From contig NZ_CP049861.1 of NCBI RefSeq assembly GCF_011299615.1, positions 186,001 to 250,000 on the forward strand: DNA of 64,000 bases. Reading direction: 5' to 3'. The stretch's first letter is position 1, and each line of letters opens with the position of its first letter. A program made the translations under genes and the position numbers. This document shows positions 7,799-16,350 of the stretch, piece after piece. Under the pieces are notes generated by a model, which searched no databases, was not told where the DNA came from, and worked only from the letters and a program-made list of their open reading frames with translations. Origin of the DNA: Erysipelothrix sp. HDW6C (GTDB lineage Bacteria; Bacillota_I; Bacilli_A; Erysipelotrichales; Erysipelotrichaceae).

Positions 7799-9670
7799 TT
7801 ACGCTATTGCTACTTCTGGATCAATTGGGCTGTGACCAGCATCATTTACAGAACGTCCTTCAACAATATTGCGAATTTGTTCAGCAGTGATTGTCTCTTC
7901 TTCAAGAAGAGCCTCAACAATTTTTTCCATGAGATCACGGTTATCTTCAATAATAACGCGTGCTTGCTCTTTCGCTTCATCAACAATGCGACGAATTTCT
8001 TTATCAATTTCAAACGCAATTTCTGCGGAGTATCCAGTACGAGATGAATAATCACGACCTAAGAATACATTGTCACTATGACCATCATCATATTGAATCG
8101 GTCCTAAATTACTCATACCGAATGTTGTAACCATCAAACGCGCAATGCGTGTTGCACGTTGAATGTCATTGCTTGCTCCAGTAGAAATTTCGTTAAAGAA
8201 TACTTCCTCGGCAACACGACCACCCAGTAACCCAGTGATTTGTGCTTTCAAGTCTGTTTCGCTTTGTGTAAATGTTTCCTCTTCAGGAGTCATCAGGTTG
8301 TATCCACCTGCATCTCCACGAGGAATAATCGTAACTTTTTGCACCTTATCGGCAGCAGCAAGTTTAATACCAATAATTGCATGTCCTGTTTCGTGAACAG
8401 CAACCATGTGGCGTTCTTTTTCTGAATATTTACGTGATTTTTTAGCAGGACCCATCATTGTACGGTCGATTGCCTCATCAAGAATTTCCATTGTGATCTT
8501 TGGTTGTTTTTCACGAACCGTTAAGATTGCAGCTTCGTTCAAGACGTTTTCTAAGTCAGCACCTGAGAATCCAGGTGTACGACGGGCAATGTTCTCTAAT
8601 TCAACATCAGGTGCCAATTGTTTGTTGCGGGCATGAACACCAAGAATGGCTGTTCGGCCTTTAACATCGGGTAATCCAACAGTAATTGTTCTATCGAAAC
8701 GACCCGGTCTTAATAACGCAGGGTCAAGTACGTCAGCACGGTTTGTTGCTGCAAGAATTACAACACCTGAGTTTTCTTCAATTCCGTCCATCTCAACAAG
8801 CATTTGGTTCAGTGTTTGTTCACGTTCATCGTGACCACCACCCAAACCAGCACCACGTTGGCGACCGACAGCATCAATTTCATCAATAAAGATAACACTT
8901 GGAGCACTCGCCTTTGCTTGTTTAAACATATCACGAACACGGCTGGCACCAACACCAACGAACATCTCAACAAAATCAGAACCTGAAATTGCAAAGAACG
9001 GTACGTCAGCTTCACCCGCTGCTGCTTTCGCTAGCAAGGTCTTACCAGTTCCAGGAGGACCTACTAAGAGCATACCTTTTGGTATACGTGCACCCATTTC
9101 CTCGTATTTTTTTGGACTCTTTAAATAATCGATTAACTCTTTCATTTCTTCTTTTTCTTCATCTGCACCTGCTACATCTTTAAAGCGTACGCGGACGTTA
9201 CTTTGGATTTTAGCACGGGATTTACTGAACTCGAAGGCTTTGTTATTGCCACCGCCGCCCATTTTTGAGAAGAGGAAGAACATGGCTCCACCAAGAATGA
9301 TGTAAGGAACTGTAAACAATAACATATCGATAAATGGATTTGTTTCCGTAACATCGATATACTCTACTTTTCCACCTTCACCCTTTAGAAGCTCATGCAA
9401 TTCATTTGTAATTTGTTCTGATTTTGGGAATCGTGTTGTAAATTGAATTACACGACCATTTTCTTCGTACACACCACTTACATCAATTACGTAAGCTTTT
9501 TGTGAAATGGTTGACTCTTTAATATCATACTTTTCAACTGCAGCGTAAAATTCTTTTGTAGTCAGCGTTTTCGATACGGGATTAATTGCAAAGCGAACAA
9601 GAAGAATCATCATCATGACCCCAATTAATACAAGAAATACGCTGTTCTTTTTATTGTTGTTGTTTTTCAA
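7799..9670 (-). CDS. ftsH: ATP-dependent zinc metalloprotease FtsH (probable TTG start)
   Basis: FtsH is a membrane-anchored AAA+ protease that degrades damaged membrane proteins and short-lived regulators. It has two membrane helices (about 10-27 and 113-135) flanking an extracytoplasmic segment, then an AAA+ domain with Walker A GPPGTGKT (about 204-211), Walker [10 protein letters not shown] and the zinc motif HETGH (about 426-430). The reading frame extends to a GTG at 9679, but AAAGGAG is immediately next to that codon, while the TTG at 9670 is 8 bases from it; I therefore favour TTG (623 residues). Directly downstream of hpt, the usual tilS-hpt-ftsH order. Confidence 0.96.
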   Translation of the reverse strand: MKNNNNKKNSVFLVLIGVMMMILLVRFAINPVSKTLTTKEFYAAVEKYDIKESTISQKAYVIDVSGVYEENGRVIQFTTRFPKSEQITNELHELLKGEGGKVEYIDVTETNPFIDMLLFTVPYIILGGAMFFLFSKMGGGGNNKAFEFSKSRAKIQSNVRVRFKDVAGADEEKEEMKELIDYLKSPKKYEEMGARIPKGMLLVGPPGTGKTLLAKAAAGEADVPFFAISGSDFVEMFVGVGASRVRDMFKQAKASAPSVIFIDEIDAVGRQRGAGLGGGHDEREQTLNQMLVEMDGIEENSGVVILAATNRADVLDPALLRPGRFDRTITVGLPDVKGRTAILGVHARNKQLAPDVELENIARRTPGFSGADLENVLNEAAILTVREKQPKITMEILDEAIDRTMMGPAKKSRKYSEKERHMVAVHETGHAIIGIKLAAADKVQKVTIIPRGDAGGYNLMTPEEETFTQSETDLKAQITGLLGGRVAEEVFFNEISTGASNDIQRATRIARLMVTTFGMSNLGPIQYDDGHSDNVFLGRDYSSRTGYSAEIAFEIDKEIRRIVDEAKEQARVIIEDNRDLMEKIVEALLEEETITAEQIRNIVEGRSVNDAGHSPIDPEVAIA

Positions 9671-9684
9671 CCTAATCACTCCTT

Positions 9685-10224
9685 TTACTGGTAGACTTCA
9701 TCTTTCAAGATTCCGATATAAGGTAATTGTCTGTATTTTTCATTGAAATCCAATCCAAATCCAATAACGAATTCGTTGGGAATTTCAAAACCGATGAAAT
9801 CTGCGAATACATCAACTTCACGACGTGATGGTTTATCTAACAGTGAGATAACCTTAACATCGTTAGCGCCCTTATTTTTTAATAACTGGATTATTGCTTT
9901 AATTGTATGACCTGTGTCTACAATATCTTCTACAAGAAGGATATTTAGACCTTTAATTGAACGATCTAAATCTTTCAATATTTTTATATCGCGTGATGTT
10001 TCTGTACCTTCATAACTTGAAACGTCCATGAAATCATATTCAATGTCCAAGTCAACGTACTTAATTAGTCGAGCCAAGAATGGAACCGATCCTTTTAAGA
10101 GTGCAACAAGCACAACTGGACCTTCAGCGTCCTTATAATGATCTGTGACGACTTTTCCAAGTTCTTCACATTTCTTTTCTATTTGTTCTTCACTGATTAA
10201 TACTTCTTTTACATCCTTATGCAT
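9685..10224 (-). CDS. hpt: Hypoxanthine-guanine phosphoribosyltransferase
   Basis: Purine salvage enzyme joining hypoxanthine or guanine to PRPP. The 179 residues match the family length. The PRPP loop is seen as ILLVEDIVDTGHT, and the base-recognition end as KPSRREVDV and the closing FGLDFNEKYRQLPYIG. The start at 10224 lies one base past the tilS stop, with an AGGAGGAT 13 bases upstream inside the tilS end, so translation is probably coupled to tilS. Confidence 0.95.
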   Translation of the reverse strand: MHKDVKEVLISEEQIEKKCEELGKVVTDHYKDAEGPVVLVALLKGSVPFLARLIKYVDLDIEYDFMDVSSYEGTETSRDIKILKDLDRSIKGLNILLVEDIVDTGHTIKAIIQLLKNKGANDVKVISLLDKPSRREVDVFADFIGFEIPNEFVIGFGLDFNEKYRQLPYIGILKDEVYQ

Positions 10225-10225
10225 A

Positions 10226-11446
10226 CTAAAAATGATCCTCCTGCGATACGTTTAATTCTATCACAAAAAGATTGGGATTGTTAGAGTAATGATGTTCATC
10301 ACAGCCTATTCCCACAACAAAAACAATATCTTTCGCGCAATTTTCAACTACAAGCCATTTTTCACGCTGATGATGCGGTATTTTTCGGTCAATAAAGAAG
10401 CGATTCACCTTTTTTCTACCAAAACGCAAGGCGATGGAATCACCAGGCTTTGCATATCGAACTGTGATTGGGAAATCATTATCGCTTAATGTAAGTCCTT
10501 GGATTTTCGATCCTTCTGATGCAAATGCATACACATCAAAGTCTCCATATTCCAATTGAGAATGACGATTGTTCAATGCCGAATGACTTTGCACTGTGAC
10601 TTCACCATAACTTGCAAAAAGACTTTGATTATTGAAGGTGAATTTTGCCGTTCCGCTTTCAATTGCTTTAACCATTTCATCCAAGTATTTTTTCGTGGTT
10701 CTTGTCACATCAATATTGTTTTTTTCAAGCCATCGTCGCAACACTAAAGATGGATGTGGTTGCGATAGCAACTGTGGTATCGGGATTGTGTCTCCCCAAG
10801 TATCTACCCGTTTTTCGAACTGTTGTTTTTGTGCTTCCCAGTCATGTTTCCTTTGAGACATCGATTCCATGAGTGATTGCTTTTCAGTTTCACTGATAGC
10901 GTTGAGTTCCGCTCTTATGCGATTTCGAGTATATGTGGTATCCGCATTTGATTCATCAAAACCAAAAATGATGTTGTTTGTTTGACAGTATTCCAGTATG
11001 TCTTTTTTTGTATACTTCAAAAGTGGACGCCATACCTTCATTTCGCCATATCGGCTGTATTCGTCAATCCCGACTGAGTTGCTTCGCATCTCCCGTTGCT
11101 TCTGAAAGAGATACGTTTCCAAATCATCATCTGCATGATGTCCAAGAGCTACGCCATTCGCCTCGTATTTTGTGCATAATTCTTTAAAGAAATCATAGCG
11201 AAAAACACGCGCACTTTGTTGAAAGTTCTTGTGTTTCCCATCATCCCTATAATCACGTTTCTCAAATTCAATACCGTAGCTTCCGGCATATTTTTGCACG
11301 ATTTCCTGATCACGATCACTAGAGGTTCTTCTTTTGTAATTAACATGCGCCACGACTAATTCGTAACCGCGTAATCGCAAAGTATCCAACAGCACCATCG
11401 AATCTGGGCCACCGGAAACCGCGACAATCCATTTCTCTTGTCCCAT
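10226..11446 (-). CDS. tilS: tRNA(Ile)-lysidine synthetase
   Basis: TilS puts lysine on cytidine 34 of a tRNA-Ile so that it reads AUA codons; it is essential in most bacteria. The 406-residue protein has the N-type ATP-pyrophosphatase P-loop VAVSGGPDSMVLLD near residues 8-21, LGHHADDDLETYL in the catalytic domain, and a C-terminal domain with DRKIPHHQREKW. The start ATG at 11446 follows AGGTG. It sits between a PemK-like gene and hpt. Confidence 0.94.
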   Translation of the reverse strand: MGQEKWIVAVSGGPDSMVLLDTLRLRGYELVVAHVNYKRRTSSDRDQEIVQKYAGSYGIEFEKRDYRDDGKHKNFQQSARVFRYDFFKELCTKYEANGVALGHHADDDLETYLFQKQREMRSNSVGIDEYSRYGEMKVWRPLLKYTKKDILEYCQTNNIIFGFDESNADTTYTRNRIRAELNAISETEKQSLMESMSQRKHDWEAQKQQFEKRVDTWGDTIPIPQLLSQPHPSLVLRRWLEKNNIDVTRTTKKYLDEMVKAIESGTAKFTFNNQSLFASYGEVTVQSHSALNNRHSQLEYGDFDVYAFASEGSKIQGLTLSDNDFPITVRYAKPGDSIALRFGRKKVNRFFIDRKIPHHQREKWLVVENCAKDIVFVVGIGCDEHHYSNNPNLFVIELNVSQEDHF

Positions 11447-11460
11447 AGTTTCACCTATAG

Positions 11461-12024
11461 TTATTTTAGCACATCATCTTGAAATAACCCCAAATTTAAG
11501 TAATATCTTATTTCTCTAAACATTGCTGAATTGGGTGCAATATGGCCATTAACCGATATAATGCGCGCTGAGTTTATAAACTTACAATCATTTAGAAAGA
11601 GCACCGATGGTTTGTTAAGCCCTCGTATCTTGCCAATATAATACAGATGGCGTTTGCCCTCATCATTAAGATTACGCGCTTGTTGTATTGATGACGCCTT
11701 CGATGTCATTGGTATTACGAGCAATTTATGATTATGAGACGCAAGGACCAACCCAAAGTGTTGGTATCCATTTTCGTTAATGTATGCATGTCCAAAATCA
11801 ATATAGCAGACATCACCCACTGAAACATCAATATTCAATGCCTCACTGGACCAATAATTCATGCGGTGGATACGGTTGTAGCCACTAATGCACTCCTTTT
11901 TCTGTTGCCAGCTGGTCATTTTTCGCAGGAATGCTTCATAGTCTTTAAGGTACTCTTTAATGAGTTGTTCGTGGTTATCAACATCGTAGTCCCGAAACCA
12001 TTGTTCTTTAATCTTAATAAACAT
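11461..12024 (-). CDS. PemK/MazF-like protein without a partner antitoxin
   Basis: A 187-residue protein whose middle part resembles the PemK/MazF beta-barrel: GDVCYIDFGHAYINENGYQHFG, then LVLASHNHKLLVIPMTSK, then FLNDCKFINSARI. Classical members are sequence-specific endoribonucleases of about 110 residues made next to an antitoxin. Here there is an extra N-terminal helical stretch (about 1-60), and no antitoxin-size gene is adjacent: upstream is a terminator, downstream is tilS 14 bases away. I infer either a domesticated RNA-binding or cleaving protein or a toxin controlled elsewhere. The family assignment rests on pattern only. The start is the ATG at 12024; a GTG just upstream overlaps the ribosome site. 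Confidence 0.6.
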   Translation of the reverse strand: MFIKIKEQWFRDYDVDNHEQLIKEYLKDYEAFLRKMTSWQQKKECISGYNRIHRMNYWSSEALNIDVSVGDVCYIDFGHAYINENGYQHFGLVLASHNHKLLVIPMTSKASSIQQARNLNDEGKRHLYYIGKIRGLNKPSVLFLNDCKFINSARIISVNGHIAPNSAMFREIRYYLNLGLFQDDVLK

Positions 12025-12068
12025 CACTTCCTTTCACTTACTAGATATGCCCTGAAAGAAAGTACTCC

Positions 12069-12100
12069 TAAAAAAAACATACCATTCATTTCGGTATGTT
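12069..12100 (-). terminator. Terminator of the BlaI/M56-M23 operon
   Basis: An 8-bp stem (AACATACC with GGTATGTT) with a 9-base loop is followed by eight T on the minus strand, ten bases beyond the M56-M23 stop codon. Confidence 0.8.
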
Positions 12101-12109
12101 CTTATGAAT

Positions 12110-13462
12110 CTATCGTTTTACAGTCGTAGTTTCAATATTTTCAACCCCACCATCATTCCCATAATACTCAATGTGAACATGTGGAAATGAGGCATCGCCA
12201 CTTTGGCCCATCACACCCAATGGGTCATGAACACTAAGGAAATCACCGACTTGAACGATTTGTGACTCAAGTTGTCCGTAAAGTGATTGATTCCCATTCT
12301 CGTGTTCAAGTACTACATAATTTCCAAAATGCGCATCCGCCGCAACTTCAATCACCTTCCCAGGTGTAATCGGATAAACATCGGCACTGAGTCTGCCATC
12401 AGTATATCCAAAGTCCATACCATCATGCCCCTCAAAGCAGCCAATGCCGCACAGCATTTCACCATCGATTAAAGGTGATAAAAATGCACCTTCACCTTTA
12501 ATATTTAGTGATTCATTTTCATTACGTGTGCTTTTAATCGGTTTTGATGTTAAGGATTGACCATTCGCATAAATTAGATTTTGTGATGTAAATCCAATCG
12601 TGCCAAGTGCAGCGATAACGCTAATTGTGACGAAGATTCCATGTTTTCTTTTATAGTGTTTTCTTTCCATAAATGCCTCGATTCTATGCATGATTTTTTT
12701 CTGTGCAGATGAGAACGCAATACCATGACGCGAGTTTTGATGTGAACGTCGTTCCAACATGGCGATAATGAGCAATCCATAATTTTTGCGTTCAGTTTGA
12801 TCCATGTCTTTAGTAACAAGTTCATCGCAGGACGTTTCCATATAATAGAACAGAGTCGACTTTATCAAAAAGAACACAGGATTGAACCAATGTATTATAT
12901 GAAGAATTAAAACTATTTGTTTTATCAGCGCATCGTGACGCTGAACGTGAATGAACTCATGGCGTAAAACAAGCCGTTTATCCGCATCGCCAATGTCATT
13001 GGGGATAATAATTTTTTGATTTCGAATTCCGTAAGTTAGAGGACCGCGAACATATGTAGAGTTATAAACATTTGATTCTCCCGTTGCGACTAAGAATTGA
13101 TCCATCCGTTTATTGAACATCCAATAGCGTAGTATATAGATTACAATGAATAACAACGTAGCAACGCTGTAAATGAACGCCAACGTATTGACACTTGCTA
13201 CCTTATCACCATGATTCACCACAGTTGCCCTCAGTGTCATTATCGGCTCAAAGGTCGACCGCACAACTTCAGTATTGACATGAATTGGTGGCATTAGGAT
13301 ATGTATTGGAATTACAAATGCTAAAACTACCACCCCCATGAGTATGTATTTCATTTTTTCACTCAGATGACGCTTTAAACAACGAGTAAGTACCATCACC
13401 ACAAGATACATCAACGTTCCATTAAACGATAATTGCAGTATCCCTTTCGTCAACTGCGTCAT
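12110..13462 (-). CDS. BlaR1-like M56 membrane protease fused to an M23 (LytM) peptidase domain
   Basis: The 450 residues combine two proteases. The N-terminal 290 residues have about four membrane helices and the cytosolic M56 zinc motif HEFIH (168-172) with a following SCDELV, as in BlaR1/MecR1, which cut the BlaI repressor. After a last helix (about 276-292) comes an extracellular domain with the M23 zinc signature: H346xxxD350 in EGHDGMDFG and HVH at 428-430. M23 enzymes cut peptidoglycan cross-bridges. BlaR1 carries a beta-lactam-binding domain here, so this may instead sense or cut wall peptides. It overlaps the blaI stop by 4 bases, so the pair is one unit. Partner and ligand are inference. 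Confidence 0.85.
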   Translation of the reverse strand: MTQLTKGILQLSFNGTLMYLVVMVLTRCLKRHLSEKMKYILMGVVVLAFVIPIHILMPPIHVNTEVVRSTFEPIMTLRATVVNHGDKVASVNTLAFIYSVATLLFIVIYILRYWMFNKRMDQFLVATGESNVYNSTYVRGPLTYGIRNQKIIIPNDIGDADKRLVLRHEFIHVQRHDALIKQIVLILHIIHWFNPVFFLIKSTLFYYMETSCDELVTKDMDQTERKNYGLLIIAMLERRSHQNSRHGIAFSSAQKKIMHRIEAFMERKHYKRKHGIFVTISVIAALGTIGFTSQNLIYANGQSLTSKPIKSTRNENESLNIKGEGAFLSPLIDGEMLCGIGCFEGHDGMDFGYTDGRLSADVYPITPGKVIEVAADAHFGNYVVLEHENGNQSLYGQLESQIVQVGDFLSVHDPLGVMGQSGDASFPHVHIEYYGNDGGVENIETTTVKR

Positions 13463-13818
13463 TTTTTATTCAACCACGCTTTCAACTCCGAAATTTCGCT
13501 GGCTGTAAGGCTATCTCCATCCACAAGTGATGCAACAAAATTACGGATTGATCCAGAGTGAACATTGGTAATGATTTTCTTGGTTTCAAACACCGAGTAT
13601 TCACTACGATTAATTGCTGCCGTGTAATAGTTGCTTCGGTTAATTTTTTCGACACGCAAATAACCCTTTTCGCTTAGACGGTTCATAAACGTCTGAACCG
13701 TTGTCGTTTTCCATCCATTATCAGATAGCAGATCTTGAATATCTTTGACCGTCACAGCTTTATTGTGCTCCCAAATCACGTTCATGATTTCAAGTTCAGT
13801 TTCACTAATATTTTTCAT
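13459..13818 (-). CDS. blaI: BlaI/MecI-family repressor
   Basis: A 119-residue winged-helix repressor starting MKNISETELEIMNVIWE and containing the family stretch WKTTTVQTFMNRLSEKGYL. BlaI-type proteins dimerise on TACA/TGTA dyads and are released when an M56 protease cuts them. The start at 13818 is set by GGAGGTC; more upstream codons lie within the operator region. The gene overlaps the M56-M23 gene by 4 bases, matching the usual blaI-blaR1 logic. Two dyads of the expected type lie directly upstream, so autorepression is likely. No beta-lactamase gene is nearby, arguing for a cell-wall rather than resistance role. Confidence 0.9.
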   Translation of the reverse strand: MKNISETELEIMNVIWEHNKAVTVKDIQDLLSDNGWKTTTVQTFMNRLSEKGYLRVEKINRSNYYTAAINRSEYSVFETKKIITNVHSGSIRNFVASLVDGDSLTASEISELKAWLNKK

Positions 13819-13829
13819 AAGACCTCCAA

Positions 13830-13878
13830 AACTACTGTTTGTAGTTATAAAACTACACCATGTAGTTTGAAGTGTCAA
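13830..13878 (-). promoter_or_regulatory. blaI promoter with two BlaI-type operators
   Basis: Two perfect dyads share half-sites: AACTAC/GTAGTT at 13830-13846 and AAACTAC/GTAGTTT at 13850-13868, each with a 5-base spacer. Centres are 21 bases apart, two helical turns, so repressor dimers would sit on one face. A TTGACA (13873-13878 on the minus strand) is 17 bases from TAGTTT, placing the second dyad over the -10 region. Confidence 0.75.
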
Positions 13879-13880
13879 AT

Positions 13881-13903
13881 AAAAAACCATCCGAAGATGG
13901 CTT
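13881..13903 (-). terminator. mreB terminator
   Basis: On the minus strand an 8-bp stem (one G-U pair) capped by a TTCG tetraloop is followed by six T. The hairpin starts right at the mreB stop codon. Confidence 0.8.
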
Positions 13904-14901
13904 TATCCGACTAATTCTAAGTTTTCCAACATGATACCCGTTCCCTCAGCAACACATGTTAATGCGTTTTCTGCTACGTAAACAGGAATACTTAACTTGT
14001 GTGAAATTAAAGTATCAAGGCCATGGAGCAAGGCACCACCACCGGTTAACACAATACCACGAGTTACGATATCTGCTGATAATTCTGGAGGTGTTTGTTC
14101 CAACACAGTACGGCATGCTCGTACAATTTCTTGTAAGCTTTCATGCATTGCTTGAGCAGTTTCTTCTGCTTTAAGTGTAATTGTATTTGGAAGACCTGTA
14201 ACCAAGTCACGTCCACTTACTGCAAATGTCTTTGTTTCCATTGTTTCTGCAGCTTCTTTTGAAGCGATACCAATGTGAGTTTTAATCTCTTCAGCAGTAC
14301 GGTCACCAATTAAAAGTTTGTAAGTATCTTTAACATATTTGATAATGTCGTGATCCATACGGTCTCCCGCAACTTTTAATGAAGTACTTGTAACAATTTC
14401 ACCCAATGAGAGAATCGCAACGTCTGTAGTACCACCACCTATATCAAGAACCATCGATCCTGTAGGCTTCGAAATGTCCAAGTTCGCTCCAATTGCAGCT
14501 ACTTTTGGCTCTTCCTCGATATAGACACGTTTTGCTCCTGCACGGTATGCAGCATCACTGATCGCTTTACGTTCTACTGAGGTAATATTTGAAGGACAGC
14601 AAATCAAGATTGTTGGTCTTGAGAAGATTCCTTTTAGGTTTAATTTTCGTACGAAGTACTGTAACATCATTTCTGTTACTTCAAAATCTGCAATAACCCC
14701 ATCTTTTAATGGACGAATTGCAAGAACACGTCCTGGTGTACGTCCAAGCATTTCTTTAGCTGTAGTACCTACTGCGAGGCATTTTTTTGTTTGGGCATCG
14801 ATTGAAACAACTGATGGTTCATCCAATACGACCCCTTCACCTTTTACATAAATTAAAATATTTGCGGTTCCTAAGTCAATTCCGACTGCTTTTGAAAACA
14901 T
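13903..14901 (-). CDS. mreB: MreB/Mbl-type actin-like cell-shape protein
   Basis: MreB polymers under the membrane guide lateral cell-wall synthesis in rods. The 332 residues match the family. Actin-fold ATP motifs are visible: phosphate 1 GIDLGTANILIYV near the start, phosphate 2 MVLDIGGGTTDVAILS, and the adenosine motif GIVLTGGGALLHGLD. The gene is not followed by mreC/mreD and instead ends at a terminator, so it may be an Mbl or MreBH paralogue; I cannot distinguish. A DUF1146 gene lies 26 bases upstream on the same strand. Confidence 0.93.
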   Translation of the reverse strand: MFSKAVGIDLGTANILIYVKGEGVVLDEPSVVSIDAQTKKCLAVGTTAKEMLGRTPGRVLAIRPLKDGVIADFEVTEMMLQYFVRKLNLKGIFSRPTILICCPSNITSVERKAISDAAYRAGAKRVYIEEEPKVAAIGANLDISKPTGSMVLDIGGGTTDVAILSLGEIVTSTSLKVAGDRMDHDIIKYVKDTYKLLIGDRTAEEIKTHIGIASKEAAETMETKTFAVSGRDLVTGLPNTITLKAEETAQAMHESLQEIVRACRTVLEQTPPELSADIVTRGIVLTGGGALLHGLDTLISHKLSIPVYVAENALTCVAEGTGIMLENLELVG

Positions 14902-14927
14902 AAGTATCCTCCAATTTCTATGTCTTT

Positions 14928-15128
14928 TTACATGAAATAGTTTGTAGATAATCCTAATAAAAATTGCGCCACGATATATCCAAGTCCTAATGACAACAGT
15001 AAGAGTAATAATTGCATCCGCAATTCGCCGCCTTTGCGCATAAACTTACCAAAATCTACGCCGCTAAGCGCATATGCCGATACCATAAAACTCACTAAAT
15101 ATAACCCAATTCTAAGAATATCATTCAT
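14928..15128 (-). CDS. DUF1146 (YwzB-like) small membrane protein
   Basis: A 66-residue protein with two hydrophobic helices (about 5-22 and 39-58) around a short basic loop (FGKFMRKGGELRM), the layout of the DUF1146/YwzB family of Firmicutes. Function is unknown. In several Firmicutes the family is encoded near the ATP synthase or mreB/mbl; here it directly precedes mreB. The start at 15128 follows AGGTG. Confidence 0.7.
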   Translation of the reverse strand: MNDILRIGLYLVSFMVSAYALSGVDFGKFMRKGGELRMQLLLLLLSLGLGYIVAQFLLGLSTNYFM

Positions 15129-15245
15129 TTTTATTCACCTATACTACTATAACAAAACTTAGCACATATTTCCATTAGTTCTATACTTTCTCATAAAGTT
15201 CACACACTCTTGGTTTGTTGCCTCTGTTTTCACACTTTCAAATCA

Positions 15246-15276
15246 TTAAAAAGCTCAAGGTTTTTTCACCTTGAGC
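15246..15276 (-). terminator. Terminator of the antiterminator gene
   Basis: An 8-bp perfect stem (GCTCAAGG with CCTTGAGC, 15253-15276) with an 8-base loop is followed by five T on the minus strand, four bases past the stop codon. Confidence 0.8.
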
Positions 15277-15280
15277 AAAC

Positions 15281-16123
15281 TTATTCAATCTCACCAATGA
15301 TATTAACCAGATGGATAACAATATAGGCAAGTTCTTCTTTTTCCATGTGAATATTCATTTCTTTCTCAATAATTCCAATGATATCTTCAGCAATTTCCGC
15401 TTGCTTTTTGTAAGATGAAATAAGCAATGTATTCACCTGTTCGTTCAATGCTTTTTTATTGGACAACGCGCTTTCAATAATAAAGCGAATATGTGTTAGA
15501 AAACGTGAATAATGGACCGTGTCTTTATTCAATTCGAGTTCATATTTTTTAGTAATTAATTGCTCAATTTCCCACACGATCCCATTGAGTTTATCCAAAT
15601 TTTCTCGTGTTAGTTTATCGGAAATATTCTGAATGTGAAGGGCAATATATGACACCTCCGCATCAGGAATAATGATTGAATACTTCTCTGAAATTGAACT
15701 GCAAAGTGTCTTTGATTTTTCATACGCATCAGGATATAACGCACGTATTTCATGACTGAAAAACGAATTGATTGCTTCATCTTTAATGATACGTGTATAT
15801 GTTGCGGCAAGGTGATCTGCAAGTGTTATTAAATCAGGTGTGGTGAATTTATTAACACCATATTCAGAAATCAGTTGAATTGTATCCATAACCATGGCAA
15901 CAATTTCATCGTCAAAACCATTGATGATTCGATTAAATTCATTTGTTTGATTTGAGAGTTTGTAGGCTTTATCGTAAGGTGTCCCTTGTGGAAGAACATC
16001 GCCAGCCTTATAACCAAAACCGATACCCTTACCCATGATCACAATCTCAGAAATTGAATCGCTCCCGACTAAGGAACTGTTATTTAGGATTCGTTTTATT
16101 GTAAAATTCTTTGAAGTGTTCAT
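15281..16123 (-). CDS. LicT/BglG-family transcription antiterminator
   Basis: These proteins bind a RAT hairpin in nascent mRNA and stop an overlapping terminator from forming; PTS phosphorylation of their PRD domains controls dimerisation. The 280 residues show the RNA-binding CAT domain (about 1-58: FTIKRILNNSSLVG and VIMGKGIGFGYKAGD), PRD1 (about 65-170, with conserved histidines as in TLADHLAATY and SFFSHEI) and PRD2 (about 175-280, ending YIVIHLVNIIGEIE). Its own leader carries a RAT-like element, and the only other copy seen precedes murQ-murP-EIIA, 1.5 kb away on the other strand. I infer that it senses flux through that PTS and autoregulates. Confidence 0.92.
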   Translation of the reverse strand: MNTSKNFTIKRILNNSSLVGSDSISEIVIMGKGIGFGYKAGDVLPQGTPYDKAYKLSNQTNEFNRIINGFDDEIVAMVMDTIQLISEYGVNKFTTPDLITLADHLAATYTRIIKDEAINSFFSHEIRALYPDAYEKSKTLCSSISEKYSIIIPDAEVSYIALHIQNISDKLTRENLDKLNGIVWEIEQLITKKYELELNKDTVHYSRFLTHIRFIIESALSNKKALNEQVNTLLISSYKKQAEIAEDIIGIIEKEMNIHMEKEELAYIVIHLVNIIGEIE

Positions 16124-16210
16124 GGGTCCTCCTCGTTTGTGTAGCCGTTTTCACTAACATTATACATTCTATCACTGTTGAAGCATATTCATACGACTGT
16201 CAATCATTCA

Positions 16211-16281
16211 TAAAAAAAGCCAAGATGTTCTCTAAAAAGAACTTCTTGGCTTTTGCTCAATTGATTCATCGATAACACGCC
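16211..16281 (-). promoter_or_regulatory. RAT-like element overlapping a terminator upstream of the antiterminator gene
   Basis: Minus strand: GGC (16279-16281) pairs with GCC (16248-16250) around an internal loop GTGTTA opposite GCAAAA, and a top stem TCGAT/ATTGA. This is the RAT layout, and GCAAAAGCC resembles the conserved 3' half (GGCAAAACC) of Bacillus RATs. That half overlaps the left arm of a long near-perfect hairpin (down to 16217) followed by seven T. The two structures exclude each other, as in sac/lic/bgl leaders. Confidence 0.75.
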
Positions 16282-16289
16282 TTAGTGAG

Positions 16290-16318
16290 ATTATGTCACT
16301 ATTGAATGGGCTTGTCAA
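16290..16318 (-). promoter_or_regulatory. Promoter of the antiterminator gene
   Basis: TTGACA (16313-16318) and CATAAT (16290-16295) are 17 bases apart on the minus strand. Predicted transcription starts within a few bases of the RAT-like GGC, leaving almost no other leader. The promoter is just beyond the stop of the upstream oxidoreductase gene. Confidence 0.75.
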
Positions 16319-16350
16319 TGGCTCACCCATTAGAAAATATCTATCAAGAA

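Noticed and set aside
11461-12024. A type II toxin-antitoxin locus
   Set aside because: No antitoxin-like gene on either side.
12110-13868. Beta-lactam resistance locus
   Set aside because: No beta-lactamase or PBP2a gene nearby, and the sensor domain is M23-like rather than penicillin-binding.
16211-16250. The hairpin at 16.2 kb as a simple terminator of the reductase gene
   Set aside because: A promoter and RAT-like element lie between that gene and the hairpin, and the same layout occurs before murQ; an attenuator fits better, although it may also stop read-through.
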